Positions 1-12,500 of a stretch of 64,000 nucleotides of DNA are shown piece after piece. A model generated the notes under the pieces. The model saw only the letters and a program-made list of their open reading frames with translations, was not told the origin of the DNA and did no database searches. This DNA comes from Podochytrium sp. JEL0797 (Eukaryota; Chytridiomycota; Chytridiomycetes; Chytridiales; Chytriomycetaceae): positions 1 through 64,000 of the forward strand of contig JADGJG010000042.1 of the NCBI GenBank assembly GCA_027596195.1. The letters run 5' to 3'. A program made the translations under genes and the position numbers. The number at the start of each line of letters is the position of its first letter. Position 1 is the stretch's first letter.

Positions 1-249
1 ACCCTTCAAGAAATCGCAACCGCTACGGGACTCGCAAAATCAAATCATGAGACTCGCCACAAAGACTCGCGCTCCACACATTACACGCAGGGCCCATCAG
101 CCAATCCTTGACTGGTGGGCCCGGGGAGACGGGAAACCACGTGAATTAACTCACCAGGCTGTTGTAGGAGAATGGAGGAAATCGAGTTTGATCGAGATTT
201 TTTGGAAATTCAATTTTATTTTTATTTTGTTGTTGTACAGTCTAGTTTA

Positions 250-796
250 TTAAACTACGTAGCCCCCTAATCCTATGTCCATCTCGGCAATCTCGACGTC
301 GGCATGGGCAACGAGGTAAACCGTGTGCTTGTCGGTCTTCCCCTGATGGAAAAAAAAAGAGTCATCAGCGAAATTAGAAATCATTCACGCACGAAATCAA
401 TCACACGAAATCAAACACACGAACGCACCTGGATCTCGAACGTCATTCCATAGATCACCAGTTTCCCGTCCACCATCTGCACTGGACAGAGCCCAAGGTG
501 AATGTGACGAAACTGAATCTTGCACAGTTCGTCTTGACGCAACCCCAACCTACATGCCAACAAACTCATCACCAACTGCCTCATCGCCGCAAACATTGCC
601 AAACCCCTCAGATACTCCACTAACTCCACCAGCTCGTGCACCATCAATGCACTATCACCATTCGGCATGTGCGAGCTCAGATCATTCTGGGCCTTCTGCC
701 ATGCATTCGTCACCACCGTCGCAATCCGCGGATTCCCCGTTCTCTTTGCCCACTGGCAGTTTGTGTGGTCGTCGCATCCCCTCGCTCCTTTGCATC
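250..796 (-). pseudogene. Tyrosine-recombinase-like gene fragment (5' incomplete)
   Basis: A minus-strand reading frame runs from about 796 to 429 and, after a 86-bp intron (GTGCGT...CAG, 343-428), continues in frame for 30 codons to a stop at 250. The stretch GLRQDELCKIQFRHI looks like the first catalytic box of tyrosine recombinases (arginine in a GLRxxEL context, followed by a beta-strand and then a GKTDK exon start). No complete catalytic domain with the downstream HxxR and tyrosine is visible, and the frame is closed upstream by a stop near 796. It could be the end of a Crypton-like or other recombinase element, or a domesticated gene whose 5' exons I cannot join. Family assignment is tentative. 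Confidence 0.35.
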
Positions 797-1081
797 AAAT
801 TTCTCCCAACAAAGATTGCATTGCTCAACATATGTGGAGAGGGCAGCATGGCTGCAGTTCAAGTGGATCTGGGAGATGGTTGCTAACAGCTGATTCCCAC
901 AAGTAGAAGACCTCCATCTCTCCATGCACGGAATCTTGTCGCTGTGCTTGTCCAGTTTGAACACCAACGACGCATCCATCATGAACTTGTCGACTGGCCG
1001 AGTTTTTCACTGCAAGTACATTGCAATACTCGCAGGGTTGATGGATGGAACAACCTCGTTGAACGTGTATGACGCCAAGAT

Positions 1082-1307
1082 GAGGCACAAGCCATCATGC
1101 ATTGCTGCTGGTTTTGTGCCCCTAGGATTCCGAAAACGGGTCCTAACCCAGTCCCACAAATGGGCATCCCAATACAAGGCTTACTAACATTAGCCCACTC
1201 AGAGAACCATTGCGCCGCTCACATTCACCTCGAGGTCACAAGCCACCATGCATTGCTGCTGGTTTCGCGCCCCTAGGATTCCGAAAGTGGGTCCTAACCC
1301 AGTCCCA
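1082..1307. repeat. Imperfect direct repeat, two 76-bp copies
   Basis: The sequence around 1082-1157 (core CCCCTAGGATTCCGAAA, then GGGTCCTAACCCAGTCCCAC) recurs at 1232-1307 with a handful of substitutions. The two copies are 150 bp apart start to start. They lie between the recombinase-like fragment and the hAT relic. No coding role is visible. Confidence 0.75.
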
Positions 1308-1427
1308 CGCAAAAAGGCAACTGGTGAAATGAGCCACAAAAAGCAACAAGTGAAATGAGCTGCTAGCATGGATCGAACCGAGAAATCTAGATCGAAATGA
1401 TCTAAAACCGTAATTCTGATCCTAAAT

Positions 1428-2042
1428 CTAGATCGAAATCACCCGAAGCTCCCAACAAAACTGAACCAAGTAAGACAACTCAGGGTCATCCTTGCACAGC
1501 TCCATCAAATCCAAGAACCCCATGTAAACTTCGGACAAAAGACACCCATCCACCTCCAATACCCCAATCAGTTTCAACAGTGGTCCCGTCACTTCAAGAA
1601 ACTCCGCCGCAGTATCCCAAAATCGACGTCTTCCACAATGGCCCTGTACTCTTCCGCCTTGGCAACACTGGACCCTGTCAGGCACTGGAGGATTTGGTGA
1701 CTCGCGAGCTGTTGATGAGCCAGTTGGTTGATGATGCTGCGAGAGACTGCAGTGTGTTGCAAATACCAGAAGGTTTCGACGATGGTGGACAGCTCCAGTG
1801 CAGATTCCATTTCCATGTCATGAACAAGCTCCTTTTGAATGTCACAGAACCTGTTCAAGCGGTGTTATTAGAAATCGTACCAACAAGAGCAAAATGGTTA
1901 GAAACAACAAGAACGCGTACTTGTGGAGGACTTGGTTACGATTCTTCACAAAGTTCATGAGTTTTGTCGACTTCTCCAACATCTGCGCAAACCGTTCTAA
2001 CTCGCAAATGTTCTTGACAAGGAGGTTGGCCGTGTGCGCACT
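1428..2042 (-). pseudogene. hAT-type (DUF659-like) transposase relic
   Basis: Reading the minus strand downwards from about 2042 gives a segment starting CAHTANLLVKNICELERF, the typical cysteine-histidine stretch at the start of the hAT catalytic core. It continues in frames that shift at least once (about 1860 and again near 1600) into a segment with ELSTIVETFWYLQHT and, further on, PLLKLIGVLEVDGCLLSEVY, which matches the usual order of hAT transposase motifs. Frameshifts and missing N- and C-termini show it is dead. The family call is inference from motif pattern. Confidence 0.6.
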
Positions 2043-2261
2043 TTTAATTTATTTTTATTCTAACCAGCGAATACGATAGTGCGAATACGATAGTATTTTA
2101 ATTGTTTACATGAGGCCTGTGTGATATTGAATTTCACTTGTTTCGCGCCTTTTCGTGTCTTTGGGGCCCAAAACACATATAACAACTTTTCAACGCGTGG
2201 AACCGCATAAGTAAAACGCCCATAAATTTCATCCAAAGCACTATATGTATCATAATTCAAT

Positions 2262-2678
2262 TCAATCATCATCAGGATACGTCTCAAACCCCTTCAACCC
2301 CTCACACCCGGCCCACCCAACCTTATCCCCCTCAAAAATATTCACTATCTCCACCCCCTTCCCTCCCTCTTCCAGCTCCAAAACCCCCATCGCAACATCC
2401 ACATTCCCCTTCCCATCCGCCTCAAAAAACATTTGACTCCCACACCCGCCACAAAACTTGCGCACAGCCTCCTTCGAAGACCGATACACGACTGGAACTC
2501 CTTGGATCACAAGTCCCGCTTTAGGCACAGTAATCCAAGAAAGGAATGGCGCGCCACAAGATTTACGACAAATGGAGCAGTGGCAGTGATACCCCTTCGT
2601 GATGGGTTCAGGCGTCGTAACCGTGAACGTGATGGCCTTGCAGAGACACGATCCGTGAGTTGTCGTCGTTGTTGTCAT
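2262..2678 (-). CDS. CENP-V/GFA domain protein
   Basis: Single-exon gene of 138 residues. The fold is recognisable from the zinc-binding cysteines: GSCLCKAI near residue 9, HCHCSICRKSCGAPF near residue 31, and KFCGGCGSQMFF near residue 74. Family members bind zinc. Bacterial relatives are linked to glutathione-dependent formaldehyde metabolism, but most fungal copies have no assigned substrate, so no reaction is claimed here. Length is normal for the family. The start is the only ATG before the first cysteine motif and is followed by a run of threonines. It is convergent with nothing; the FHA-RING gene follows on the same strand. Confidence 0.9.
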   Translation of the reverse strand: MTTTTTTHGSCLCKAITFTVTTPEPITKGYHCHCSICRKSCGAPFLSWITVPKAGLVIQGVPVVYRSSKEAVRKFCGGCGSQMFFEADGKGNVDVAMGVLELEEGGKGVEIVNIFEGDKVGWAGCEGLKGFETYPDDD

Positions 2679-2826
2679 TCTCGGTGTGATTTTCAGCTTC
2701 GAATTCGAAATGCTTTCAATTTCCCCGCCACGAGAACAAAACCCAATTTAAAAACAAGAATAACCACAAAAAGTTCTCTTCTCCATCTCCTTAATCAAAC
2801 CCTCATTCACCCTCCTGTCCCCCAAT

Positions 2827-4719
2827 CTACACATTCCCCCCAAGCTTCCTCCCCTCAACAACCCTCCGAAACCTCTCCAAAACCGCCCCCGTCTGCACCT
2901 CATCCAACCCGGGCAACACCTCCCCCAAAACTCCTTCCAAATCCTTCACAACATCCCCCTCCCCTCCCACCTCCTCCATCACCTGATCCCCCGCCACACC
3001 CGCCGGCGAATCCACCTGCCCCGCCACAACAGCACCCCCCTGCGCCTGCTCCACCCTCAAAACCCCCAGCCACTCCTCCAAACTCGCCTCCCCCGCAACA
3101 TCCCCGCCTTCCTCACCCTCAAACAAACTCTCCTCATCCTCCCCAACGCCCTTCTCCAAATTGGCCACCTGCCGACACAGAGGACACTGAAACATAACAC
3201 TACTCCCCAACAGCGGCATGACACACCGGAAGTGGAAGCAATGACTACAGGGGGCTAAGAACAGCGTTTGGAGCGGTGAGAGGGGTGAAAGGCAGATGCA
3301 GCAGTCTGTGCAGGATGTGGATGTGGCCGATTGGGAGGTTGGGTTCATGGCGGAAAGTAAAGCGCGGAGGGACGCACGGAGACGATACGGGTTGGGTTTC
3401 GGGGGGTCTTTGGACCGCATGGTGACAAAGATTTTCATGACGACGCTCTTGTACATGTCTGGAAAGGTGGGGTGTGTGCATGCGTTAGGTTTCGAAAACT
3501 AGGAATTCGATTCTCATGTTGAATTGTTCGATTCGCTCGCTCGTTTCCAATTTCGCCGGATTCGATCGAATTCCTTCACTCACTCCCGCCATTTCGACGA
3601 CTTCGCGTCGAACCACCCCACCCTCACTTCCCCTCATTCGCATCCGCTCTACAAAAAACAAAAAAACAACTCACCCTCCTGCCGTCCCTGATAATCCATC
3701 CCCAACTGCACAACATCCCCACTCTTGACCACATACTCTCTACTCTCCTTCCCGGATGGACTCAACCGATGTCGATTCACCCACGTCCCCGAACTACTCC
3801 CCACATCCTTAAACAGCACTTGTCCCTCGTCAGAAACCCACAACTCGGCATGAGCGCGGGACACGACTTTGGATTTGAATGCGATAAAATCGGGGGTTAG
3901 GGGGCTGGTGGCAGGGACGGGTGTAGGTGCAGAGGAGTTGGAGATGGCGTGGGATTCGAGGGGTGGTGGAGGGTGATCTGTAAATAACAAGGTCAGAACT
4001 ACAAAGGGGGGGGGTGTCCCCACGAAACAAAAAACAACGCACCCAAGAACCCTGACGTGGATTGATACGAACTCGGCAAGACGGGAATATCCGTTGGAAG
4101 GGATGGGATGGGGAGTTCGTTTTCGTGGACGGGTTCGTCGGGTTGGGCGAGGGGGGCGGGGGGTGGCTTTTGGGGTGGGAAATAAGGGGAGAGGGGGGTT
4201 AGTTTTTGAGTGAGGCGAATTGAGGAGAGATAGGGGGTGTATGAATGGTAGTATCTCCTTGAATCGGTGCAATCAACTCCGCAGCAGGTCATCTCCGTTT
4301 CCGCCCAAGTGTCTCGGGATACCCTTCCCTACAACAGTCACCCCCCCACCACACACAAACAAAGCACACACACACCTTCTTATCCACCTTCCTCCCAATC
4401 TTCAACACCATCCCCTGCTTCAAATCCCTCTCAATCGGCTCAAAATGAAACCGTTGCGCAGGCGTGCTCCCGGGAATGGCACCGAGGATCTGTGCATTCT
4501 CTCTACCAAACACGCCTAGTGAATCAGCAACCACGCCTAGAAGAAGAGACACACTCACCGATGCGGAAAGATCTGAATCTTGTACGTGTAAACCAGCGCA
4601 TTCCCGACCTCGTTGTTGCTCGCCGTAGTCGCAGACGAAGCACTCGAAGCACTCTGCGACAGCATCGGTGGTTCCACTACAGGAGTTGCCGCAGAAGCAT
4701 TCCCAAACCAAGACGCCAT
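2827..4719 (-). CDS. FHA-RING E3 ubiquitin ligase, Dma/CHFR type
   Basis: Five predicted exons (4719-4559, 4502-4376, 4292-4043, 3977-3675, 3458-2827) give about 490 residues. The FHA domain begins at VLKIGRKVDKK and continues in exon 4 with FKSKVVSRAHAELW and SSSGTWVN, the phosphothreonine-binding core. The exon 4/5 join produces DYQGRQEDMYKSVVMK, the end of the domain as in yeast Dma proteins. Exon 5 carries a C3HC4-type RING (CCICLSPLSPL ... CSHCFHFRC ... CPLC). Dma/CHFR ligases act in mitotic checkpoint and septation control in known fungi and animals. A long acidic glycine/valine-rich tail follows the RING. The start of exon 3 is uncertain: an acceptor about 45 bases upstream also keeps the frame. 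Confidence 0.88.
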
Positions 4720-4775
4720 TTCGATTTCAGAGTTGTTATTTTTTTCGAACTCGACAAAAAAATCCAATTTCAATT

Positions 4776-6908
4776 TCACACCTTGAACGACTTCAACGGA
4801 TCCCCCTTCCTCTTGTTTTTCTCATCCCCCCTCCCGCCTCTCGCACCCCCTCTCCCACCACCCCTCGCTCCACCCCTTCCCCTCCCCGCCTTCTTCTCAT
4901 TATGAAATGCCACCCTCTTATTCGCACCAATCTCCCCCTTGCCCCTCAAAACCTCCCCAACCCGCCTCGGCATCAAATAATCCGGCACATGCTTCATATG
5001 CTGCTGCACCCTCGCCGGATGAATCGCCTTGTCATGTTTCAACGCAGCCAGATCTTTGGGATTGTCTTCGAAATGGGCCTTGAGTTTCTCCGAATTGAGG
5101 ATCTCGTTTTTGAGTTCCTTGAGACGCGATTCACGGATCAAAGGTTTCGTGACGGATTTGAGCGCGTCTTGGACTCGGTATCGGAACGCATTCACAGCCG
5201 TCATGTCAAGAACATACGGGTTGATTTGAGTCTCAAGGGCTGGGAAAAAGAATTAATAAACACACACACACACCCAAAAACACTCAATAAAAAAAGCAAC
5301 CCACCCTCCTGCCTCTTCTCAATCCGCCTCCAAACAATCTCCTGCTCCTCATCCCCCTCAACCAAAAAACTCAACGCGTACCCTCTCCTCCCAACGCCTC
5401 TCGCCGTGCGCCCAACGCGATGCATGTACGCCGAAGCGGAGTCTGGTAAATCAAAGTTGATGACGGCGTGTACGTTGCGGAAATCGACTCCACGGGACAT
5501 GCCGTATTCTTCGGTGCTCGGTTTGCCCTTCTTTTTGGATTTGGATGTCGCGTCGGTGGTGGGCTTTCGTTTCTTGGAAGCGGTGGAGTCGTCGGTTGGG
5601 GTCTCTTCGGCGTCTTGGTCGGCGTCCTCGTCTTCGACTGCATCATCCTCGTCGTTGGCGGCGGCATCAACATCCATACCCTCCCCATCGACAGCTCCAC
5701 CCTCCCCACCCCCACTCTCAACGCCACCACTCTCACGAGCATCACCACAACTCGCATCCGTAGCAATCAACAAATCAAACACCCCCCTATTAAACTCCTC
5801 CACAACATGCACCCGACTCCTCACCGGAACCTCCTCATTCACAACCACACTCTTGATCCCAAACTGCTCCAAAAACAACTTGCACTTGTACGCCGTCTCC
5901 ACCGAATTCACAAACACAATCGTCTTGTGAGATCCCCATGGTGCGACTTTTAGTTTGAGCAAAAAGTAAAGCACCAAGAACCGCGTGGTATTCGCCTCCT
6001 CCTTCGGAATCCTCACAAAACTCTGCACAAGCCCACCCGACTCCCCGGCCCCCTCTTCCTCCGTCAACGTCAAAACAGCAGGATTCCTCAAAACCAACAC
6101 CTTCAACGCCTTGACATCACTATTCAAAGTCGCACTAATCAAATAACTCTGCACATGTTTCGAACATTTCGCGAGAATGGCTCTCAAATCCTCATCCGTA
6201 GATCCATAACTCAAGACCAGGTCGGCTTCATCAATCACCAAGCTTTCCAACGCTTTCAAATCAACCAACGCATCACCCGCGGATCCTTCTTCAGGTTCCA
6301 GGAAGGGAATCAATCGACTCGGCGTCGCGACAATGACATCGGGGCGGTCTTGGAGGATGGGGCGGAGAAGGGACATAGTGGAATCCGTGGCACTCAAGTT
6401 GACAGACGAGACGGTATCCTTGAGGTAAACACAGAGCTGCTTAATGGTCTGAGAGACTTGGTGCGCGAGTTCACGTGTGGGTACGATGATGAGGGCTCGG
6501 GTTGTTTTTGAGGTTGGATCGGATTCCTGGATCGATGTCGGAAGAGAGAGGGGTACGAAGGTGGGGGTGGTGTGAGTGGTTTGAAGGGGATGCGTTGAGA
6601 ATCGGGAATCACAAGAAAGCCGGCGTGTCGTTTACCTTGCTCAACAGAATCTTGTGAATCACAGGCAACAGATACGCAAGCGTCTTTCCGGACCCGGTTC
6701 TCGCCTAATCAAATACAACAAGATCAGATACAACACCCAACAACACAACACCGAATACCTTCGCCAACACATCCTTCCCCAACAACGCAATGGGAATACA
6801 CGCAGCCTGGACAAGCGTAGGCTGAGCAATCTGCATCGAAACCGCGAGGGATCGCACAAGGCGCGGATCGAGGCCAAACGAGTCGAACGAGGCAACTTCT
6901 TCCGTCAT
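4776..6908 (-). CDS. DBP9: DEAD-box RNA helicase DBP9/DDX56
   Basis: Four exons (6908-6759, 6704-6636, 6526-5305, 5239-4776) encode about 634 residues. All helicase motifs are present in order: Q motif region with TLVQAACIPIALLGKD, ARTGSGKT (Walker A, formed across intron 1), VPTRELA, ATPSRL, DEAD, SATL, a VFVN segment and HRVGRTARG. An acidic insert lies between LLIATDAS and RGVDFRN, as in DBP9 proteins. The C-terminus carries the family extension VNAFRYRVQDALKSVT and ends in an arginine-glycine-rich basic tail. DBP9 works in 60S ribosomal subunit assembly in the nucleolus. It is head-to-head with UBXD8, with only 30 bp between start codons, so the two probably share a promoter. Confidence 0.95.
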
Positions 6909-6938
6909 ATTTTGTTTGTGCAAAAAAAAAAAAATAAC

Positions 6939-8752
6939 ATGGACTCTTTGACTGAGGAGCAGTTGTTGAAACTCGGTGATTTCCAGGTAACTATTCTACG
7001 TGTTTCCTGTAGTATTTATTAACACATCCAATAGAACATCACTGGCATCGAAAGCGTCGAAACAGCACTGGAAGTGCTTTCGTTGCACCACTTTGACCTC
7101 GAGGTTCTTGTCTTGTTTCTCTCTTCGGTTCTCTTAATAACACTTCCTCTAGCGATCCGTACAGAGCATCTTTAATGGATCCTCGCACGATGCCTCCACA
7201 GTAACTGGCGAATCCAGCACCGGTTTGCGCCGCCGAATCCCGCCACAATCACCCACCCAACCAACCCCCACTGCTTCTTCACCCTCGGGAACACTGCGAG
7301 GAACCGGTCCCAGACCAAAAACCCCAATGGTACGTTACTTATTCATATCCATCCAAACTAATCACCATCACCCAATGCAGTCCTTCTGGCACCGCCTCTT
7401 CTACCCACTCACACTCTCCCTCCGCATCGCACACGTCCTCCTCCAATTCTCAAGTAACCACCCCCACCCCCTTCCCTCCTTAATAACTAACACCCGCACT
7501 TCCCCACAGCAACAATCTTCCCGCTCTCCCTCCTCTTCCCCACCCACCCCCGCCTCACACCCACCCCACCACAATCCCAATCCGCCCGGTTCCTTCTCGA
7601 CTTTGAACGCCTCCACGGCCCAACGCACCCGTCCTTCTTTCAAGGAACGTATTCGCAGGCACTTGAAGTCGCGAAACGTGAACTCCGCTGCCTCCTCGTA
7701 TACCTACACTCTCCAGAGCATGACGATACGGATGCGTTTTGTCGAGACGTATTAGGGAACGCGGATTTGTTGCAGTTTTTGCGGGAAAAGCGGTTCGTTG
7801 TGTGGGCAGGGGACGTCAAGGAATCCGAAGCCTTCGTGGGTAAATCACCCCCCTCCCTTTCCAAACACCTGCCCTGATTGTGAACCCGATCGAAATCGAC
7901 CCGATCCTCAACCCCCCACAAAAAACTGGCGTAATCACATTCTAAAAGCACACAACCACAGTCTCCAACACCCTCCTCACAACACGATTCCCCTTCCTCG
8001 CCCTCATCGCCCCCCAATCCTCCTCCCGCATGGTCGTAGTAGACCGCTTCGAAGGCCCCCTCACACCCGCTGTCCTCATCTCATCCCTCACGATCCAACT
8101 CGACCGCGTGAACACCGTCTTAACAAACGTCCGCTTAGATCGGTAAGACACAACCTCCGATTGCAGAAAGCAGGGGGTTATTGACTTTGAGGGGAAACCA
8201 GGGAACGACTCGACCAATCCCGAACCCTCCGCGACGCCCAAGACGACGCGTACAACGCCTCCCTCCGGGCCGACCAAGAAAAGGCCCGTCTCGCACTTGA
8301 AGCAACACAACGCGCTCAGCAAGAGAAGGAAGAATGCGACCGTCGAGAGCGCGAGATTGCTGAAAAGCGAGAATCGAAACGGTTGCGCAAGATTTTCTTG
8401 ACGGAGCATTTGGAGGCAGAACCAGAGTTGACGGGTGTCGGAGAGGTTGCCAAGATTGGAATCCGTCTCCCATCCGGAGAACGCGTGACGCGGCGTTTCC
8501 TCGCCACCGCTTCGATTCAGGTAACAAAAAACTCGCATTGGACCTCCCCCCATACTCATCCAAAATTCCACAACCCAGGACATATACGACTTTATCGAAA
8601 CACTCAACCTGACCCCGATCGAACTGGACTCTGATTTCGAAGTCATCAACACGTACCCGAGACGCGTTCTCACCAATAAATCCGAAACCGTCAAGGAAGC
8701 GGGTTTGTTTCCAAACGCGTCTGTTATGGTCGAAGAAATGGACAAGGAGTGA
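6939..8752 (+). CDS. UBXD8/FAF2-like UBA-UAS-UBX protein
   Basis: Eight exons (6939-6986, 7035-7103, 7153-7329, 7381-7453, 7510-7839, 7962-8142, 8202-8520, 8579-8752) give 456 residues. The N-terminus is a UBA domain (LLKLGDFQNITGIESVE...). A hydrophobic hairpin follows (SFWHRLFYPLTLSLRIAHVL), then a thioredoxin-like UAS domain, a charged coiled coil rich in RE/QE, and a C-terminal UBX domain (FIETLNLTPIELDSDF, INTYPRRVL). This is the architecture of FAF2/UBXD8 and yeast Ubx2, which recruit Cdc48/p97 to the endoplasmic reticulum and lipid droplets for protein degradation. The last exon is repeated in tandem downstream in decayed form. Confidence 0.93.
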
Positions 8753-8934
8753 AACTATTCAAACCAATAAAAAAGGTGGTTTATTTTGATGTTATGGCGA
8801 AAGTCGAAAACGCGACGATGAACAGAATCTCGAGATGCATTTCCAATACCCGTAGAACGCGTTCAGAGAGACATTTTTTTTCACTGATCGGCGTTCGCGG
8901 GATTCAAATTTCAAACGCGGGAACTTACCTTCCG

Positions 8935-9136
8935 AATATTTGTCCACAACAACTTGTTCCACTTTATCAAACTCTTGAAACAACACCCAATCGAACTGGA
9001 CTCCGACTTTGAGGTCATCAACACGTACCCGAGACGCATGCTCTCCAACAAGTTAGAAACTGTCAAGGGGGCGGGTTTGTTTCCAAACGCGTCGGTTATG
9101 GTTAAAAAAGGAATAAAAAAAGACAAACCAATGTAA
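8935..9136 (+). pseudogene. Tandem copy 2 of the UBXD8 terminal exon
   Basis: From about 8960 the DNA again encodes PIELDSDFEVINTYPRR and AGLFPNASVMV, nearly identical to the UBX end of the gene upstream. The shared ATCGAACTGGACTC anchor is at 8618 in the gene and 8990 here, so the unit is about 370 bp. The frame stays open to a stop at 9134-9136, but I see no convincing acceptor site immediately upstream. Read as a relic; use as an alternative last exon cannot be excluded. Confidence 0.7.
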
Positions 9137-9259
9137 ACACGGTTCGATTTTTCGATGTATATGCCGAAATTCGAAAACGCGTCCTTCAAAATCTCAAGAT
9201 GCATATCCGATGCCGTAGAACGCTATTGGGCAAATCCACACACTGGAACTTTACCTTCC

Positions 9260-9574
9260 CCTCTTGTACGAGTTTATCGAAAGTCGAAACCCTCAAACCA
9301 GTCCCTAATCGAACTAGACTCCAATTTCGGGGTCATCAACACGTACCCGAGACGCGTGCTCTCCAACAAGTCGAAAAGCGTCAATGAAGCGGGTTTGTTT
9401 CCGACCGCGTCGGTTGAAGGAGTGAACCTATCCAAACCAATTAACACTCTCATTATTCATGGTGAAACTACTCTTTACAAGATTGGGAATATTTCCAAAA
9501 GGCGTCGACCGCGGTCCACCAATGCAAATGCAATAAAATCAATTGTAAAAAAAAGCGATCTATTTGAATATTAA
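9260..9574 (+). pseudogene. Tandem copy 3 of the UBXD8 terminal exon
   Basis: A third copy encodes LIELDSNFGVINTYPRR followed by NEAGLFPTASV, with more substitutions than copy 2. Its anchor lies at 9308, 318 bp after copy 2. The frame then runs on into unrelated basic sequence to 9574. The flanking segment (about 9140-9240) also matches DNA downstream of the real gene, showing that the repeated unit includes 3' flanking DNA. Most likely decayed. Confidence 0.65.
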
Positions 9575-9585
9575 AAAACACAACG

Positions 9586-12500
9586 TCATTCTGAATCTCG
9601 AGACGTTTCCGACCGCCCAATTCTTCCCGGAGAAACACCGCCAGATGCATCAGGAGACCTCACTTTTGCAATCTTTGGCCTCGGACTAGGAGCCCTCCTC
9701 GCCCCCACAGGCGGATGCGGACTCGGAGATGTCGGACTGTGAACTGGTGGATCTGTCGCAACGAACAGTTCCGGTATCGGCTCAACCGTGATATGAGTGA
9801 CATGAACACGATCGACCTCTTCATTCTTGAGCGTGTCAATCACGGGACAATCAACCCCCTCCGAATCCCCTCCTCGTTTCGAACCATCCATCTCAAGAGA
9901 CTTGGAATCACTCGGCTCGGTATACTTAAAACTTGGCGCGAAGGAATACCTCGTCACAACAATTTCGGGAGTAATTTCCGTTTTCGGGACAGAAGATGAG
10001 CGACGCGGTGCTGCAAGTGGCGCAGCCACACCCCCTCCTTCAAACGCTGTAGACGCGGGCCGCATCGGCGAGGAAAGGAAAGCCGCAATACCCGAATGCG
10101 TGACAGAAAAGGACCTCTTAGAGGAGGAGGACCTGCCATTTGCCTGCTTCGGGGTGAAAGTAACTATCGATGTCCGTTCCTTCAATAGCCCTTGCTCCAC
10201 GCCATCCAGCGCATGACTTGACTTTACACGTTCCACTTCCATAACGTTGCTAAGCGTATGAATACTTTGCTTCATATCGAATCCAGTAAAATCGAAGCCA
10301 GTCATGGGCCGCGATTTGGCTTGCAATCTCCTGCCTCCAGATGTCGCAACAGACAGTCCTGCTTCCGACGCCCTGCTGATATGAACGTCCGGGAGTACTC
10401 CATACCCAGAAAGAATGTTGCACACTTTGAATTTCAACAGTTCGGTGAATATCCGAATGTTCTTCTTGGACCGTGCAAAGAGAATCGGGATCATTGGATC
10501 TACCATAATCATTTAGCTTCCATTTCAACAGTGAATGACTATTACCTTCAGCCCGAATCCCAGCCCGCACAGCCTCCAACTCATCCCGATCCAGCAACCC
10601 AATCCCCGCCGCCTTGGTCATAAACTCCTCCAACTTTTTCCACTGAACCTCTGTAAACACCAAATTCAACGTCACACCAGCATGCGCAAGGGAATGACTT
10701 GAATGGACGGCACCATCACCATCACTCCCAGACGGAATATATCTCCCAGGAATCAGTTTCTGAGTCCGAGAGAGCGAGCTGCTTCTGGGAACCGGAACAC
10801 GTGCTTGATCGTGTGTGAGGTGTTCAACGTGAAGATCTTTGGCGTTCTCTTCAGAGATTTGGAACAGTTCGGCATGGGAAGACATTTCGATTTCGTCTCT
10901 AGAAAAGTGTACATGAAGTCAGTTTTTGAAAAGTAGCAAAAACATGTAAACGTACCCAAATGCCGCAAAAAACTTTTTCAACGCTTCCTCTTGCATCCTC
11001 ATCTCTTTATCCGAAACTCCCTTCTGGAACTGCGCCATCGCATAATTATGCGCCAGAAAACAAACCACAAGCGAACACCCAAGAATCACCGGCGACAACC
11101 ACGCACTAATCGCGCTCCTCCGATAATACGCCGCCTTCGGAACCCCAAGTTCAAACCCAAACAACACGCCACAAACAACCCCACAATAAGCATACATGAA
11201 CCCCCGAATGCGATCAAACCACGCAACATGATTCGGCCTCCCAAACAACGAACAAGCCGACAAACACGCCATCATCACAAACGCACATGGCAGAAAATAC
11301 GCATTCGGGGTATTAAAATACAGAATGATCACCACCGTTTTGGAAATAGACTCCAAATAGATATTCCAATCCTTATCCTTGAAACTAAACTCTTTCCGAA
11401 TCAACTTCAAAATCTTGCAATACCGCACAACGCAGTTGGTAAACGCGCATCCGAGCCCAATACTCAACACGACCATGACCCAATGCCCGCCTTGCCAGCA
11501 AACAACTTGGTAACTGTTTTGATAGACAAAAGTTTGCGGGGAGAGTCGGCAATCAAACACCCTCGCCAATAGTTCCACACTCGGATTGAACGCAATCAAT
11601 GCAAAATTGGGCATGAAATCGGCCAACAAGGCGTGAAATTTCATCAACGATGGAAGAACATCCGGGTAATAAAACTCAATCATTCCATACAAGTAAGTAG
11701 TGTGAAACATCCCCACAAGCCAGAGAAACACAAGAACAGAGACGAGAACGTAATACCAAAACCAATCAAAGATCAACCCGATATACGAAACGACATCAAC
11801 ATAAATGTTGTGCTGTATCACTGAAGACCGGTTCATACAAAGGTATACAATCTGGAAGCAAGTGAAACACTGCGTGACGATGCCGAGCCAGTTTTGGAGT
11901 GTCCACTTGATTTTCTCTTTGGACAGCAGCGCACTTTTACGTTGATGTCTGATGTCATTCTCTGGATCAATTCTGCACATGTTGAGAACAAACGGAATCG
12001 CAGTCGACGCAATCAGGAGAATGTAAAACGCGAGATAGGAAGCCATTCCAATCGTTGTGTACGGGAACGAATTTAGGTTACTCCAGAATGGAATCGCGGA
12101 ATCCCATTCATAATTCGCTGTTGTACGTGTCATTAAATTATGAAGGGGGGGAAGAGAAGGGGGTCACGAACCTGTCTCATAAAACGCATTCTTTTCCGCA
12201 TCTGAATCAATCTCCAACCTGACGCTCACATTGTTGCAAGTCACAGCCACCAACGCATTCAAATTCCTATTCACCAAGGCACTCCCAACTCCACTCCACC
12301 CACTCGCCGTCAAACTTTGCGCAACTCCCGAATCCGTCAAGGTGAACTGCAACCACTCAACGAGATACTTGACCGCTAAGCAATCCACAACAGAACCACC
12401 TCCGTATTGAAAATAGTTTTGTCGCATCACCACAAATGACGCAAACGTAAGAGGATACGCCCCCGTCACATTCACATCCGTAAAAGACAGAAAATCATGC

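Noticed and set aside
2433..3197. Long plus-strand open frame rich in proline
   Set aside because: It is the antisense of the GFA gene and of the RING exon; composition is explained by the acidic tail on the other strand.
4668..5930. 420-codon plus-strand open frame
   Set aside because: It lies opposite DBP9 and the FHA-RING gene, whose conserved motifs and introns are clear; no family resemblance of its own.
9715..10216. Plus-strand open frames in the tail of the PstS-fusion gene
   Set aside because: Shadows of the low-complexity tail; the minus-strand exon structure is in frame and joined by good splice sites.
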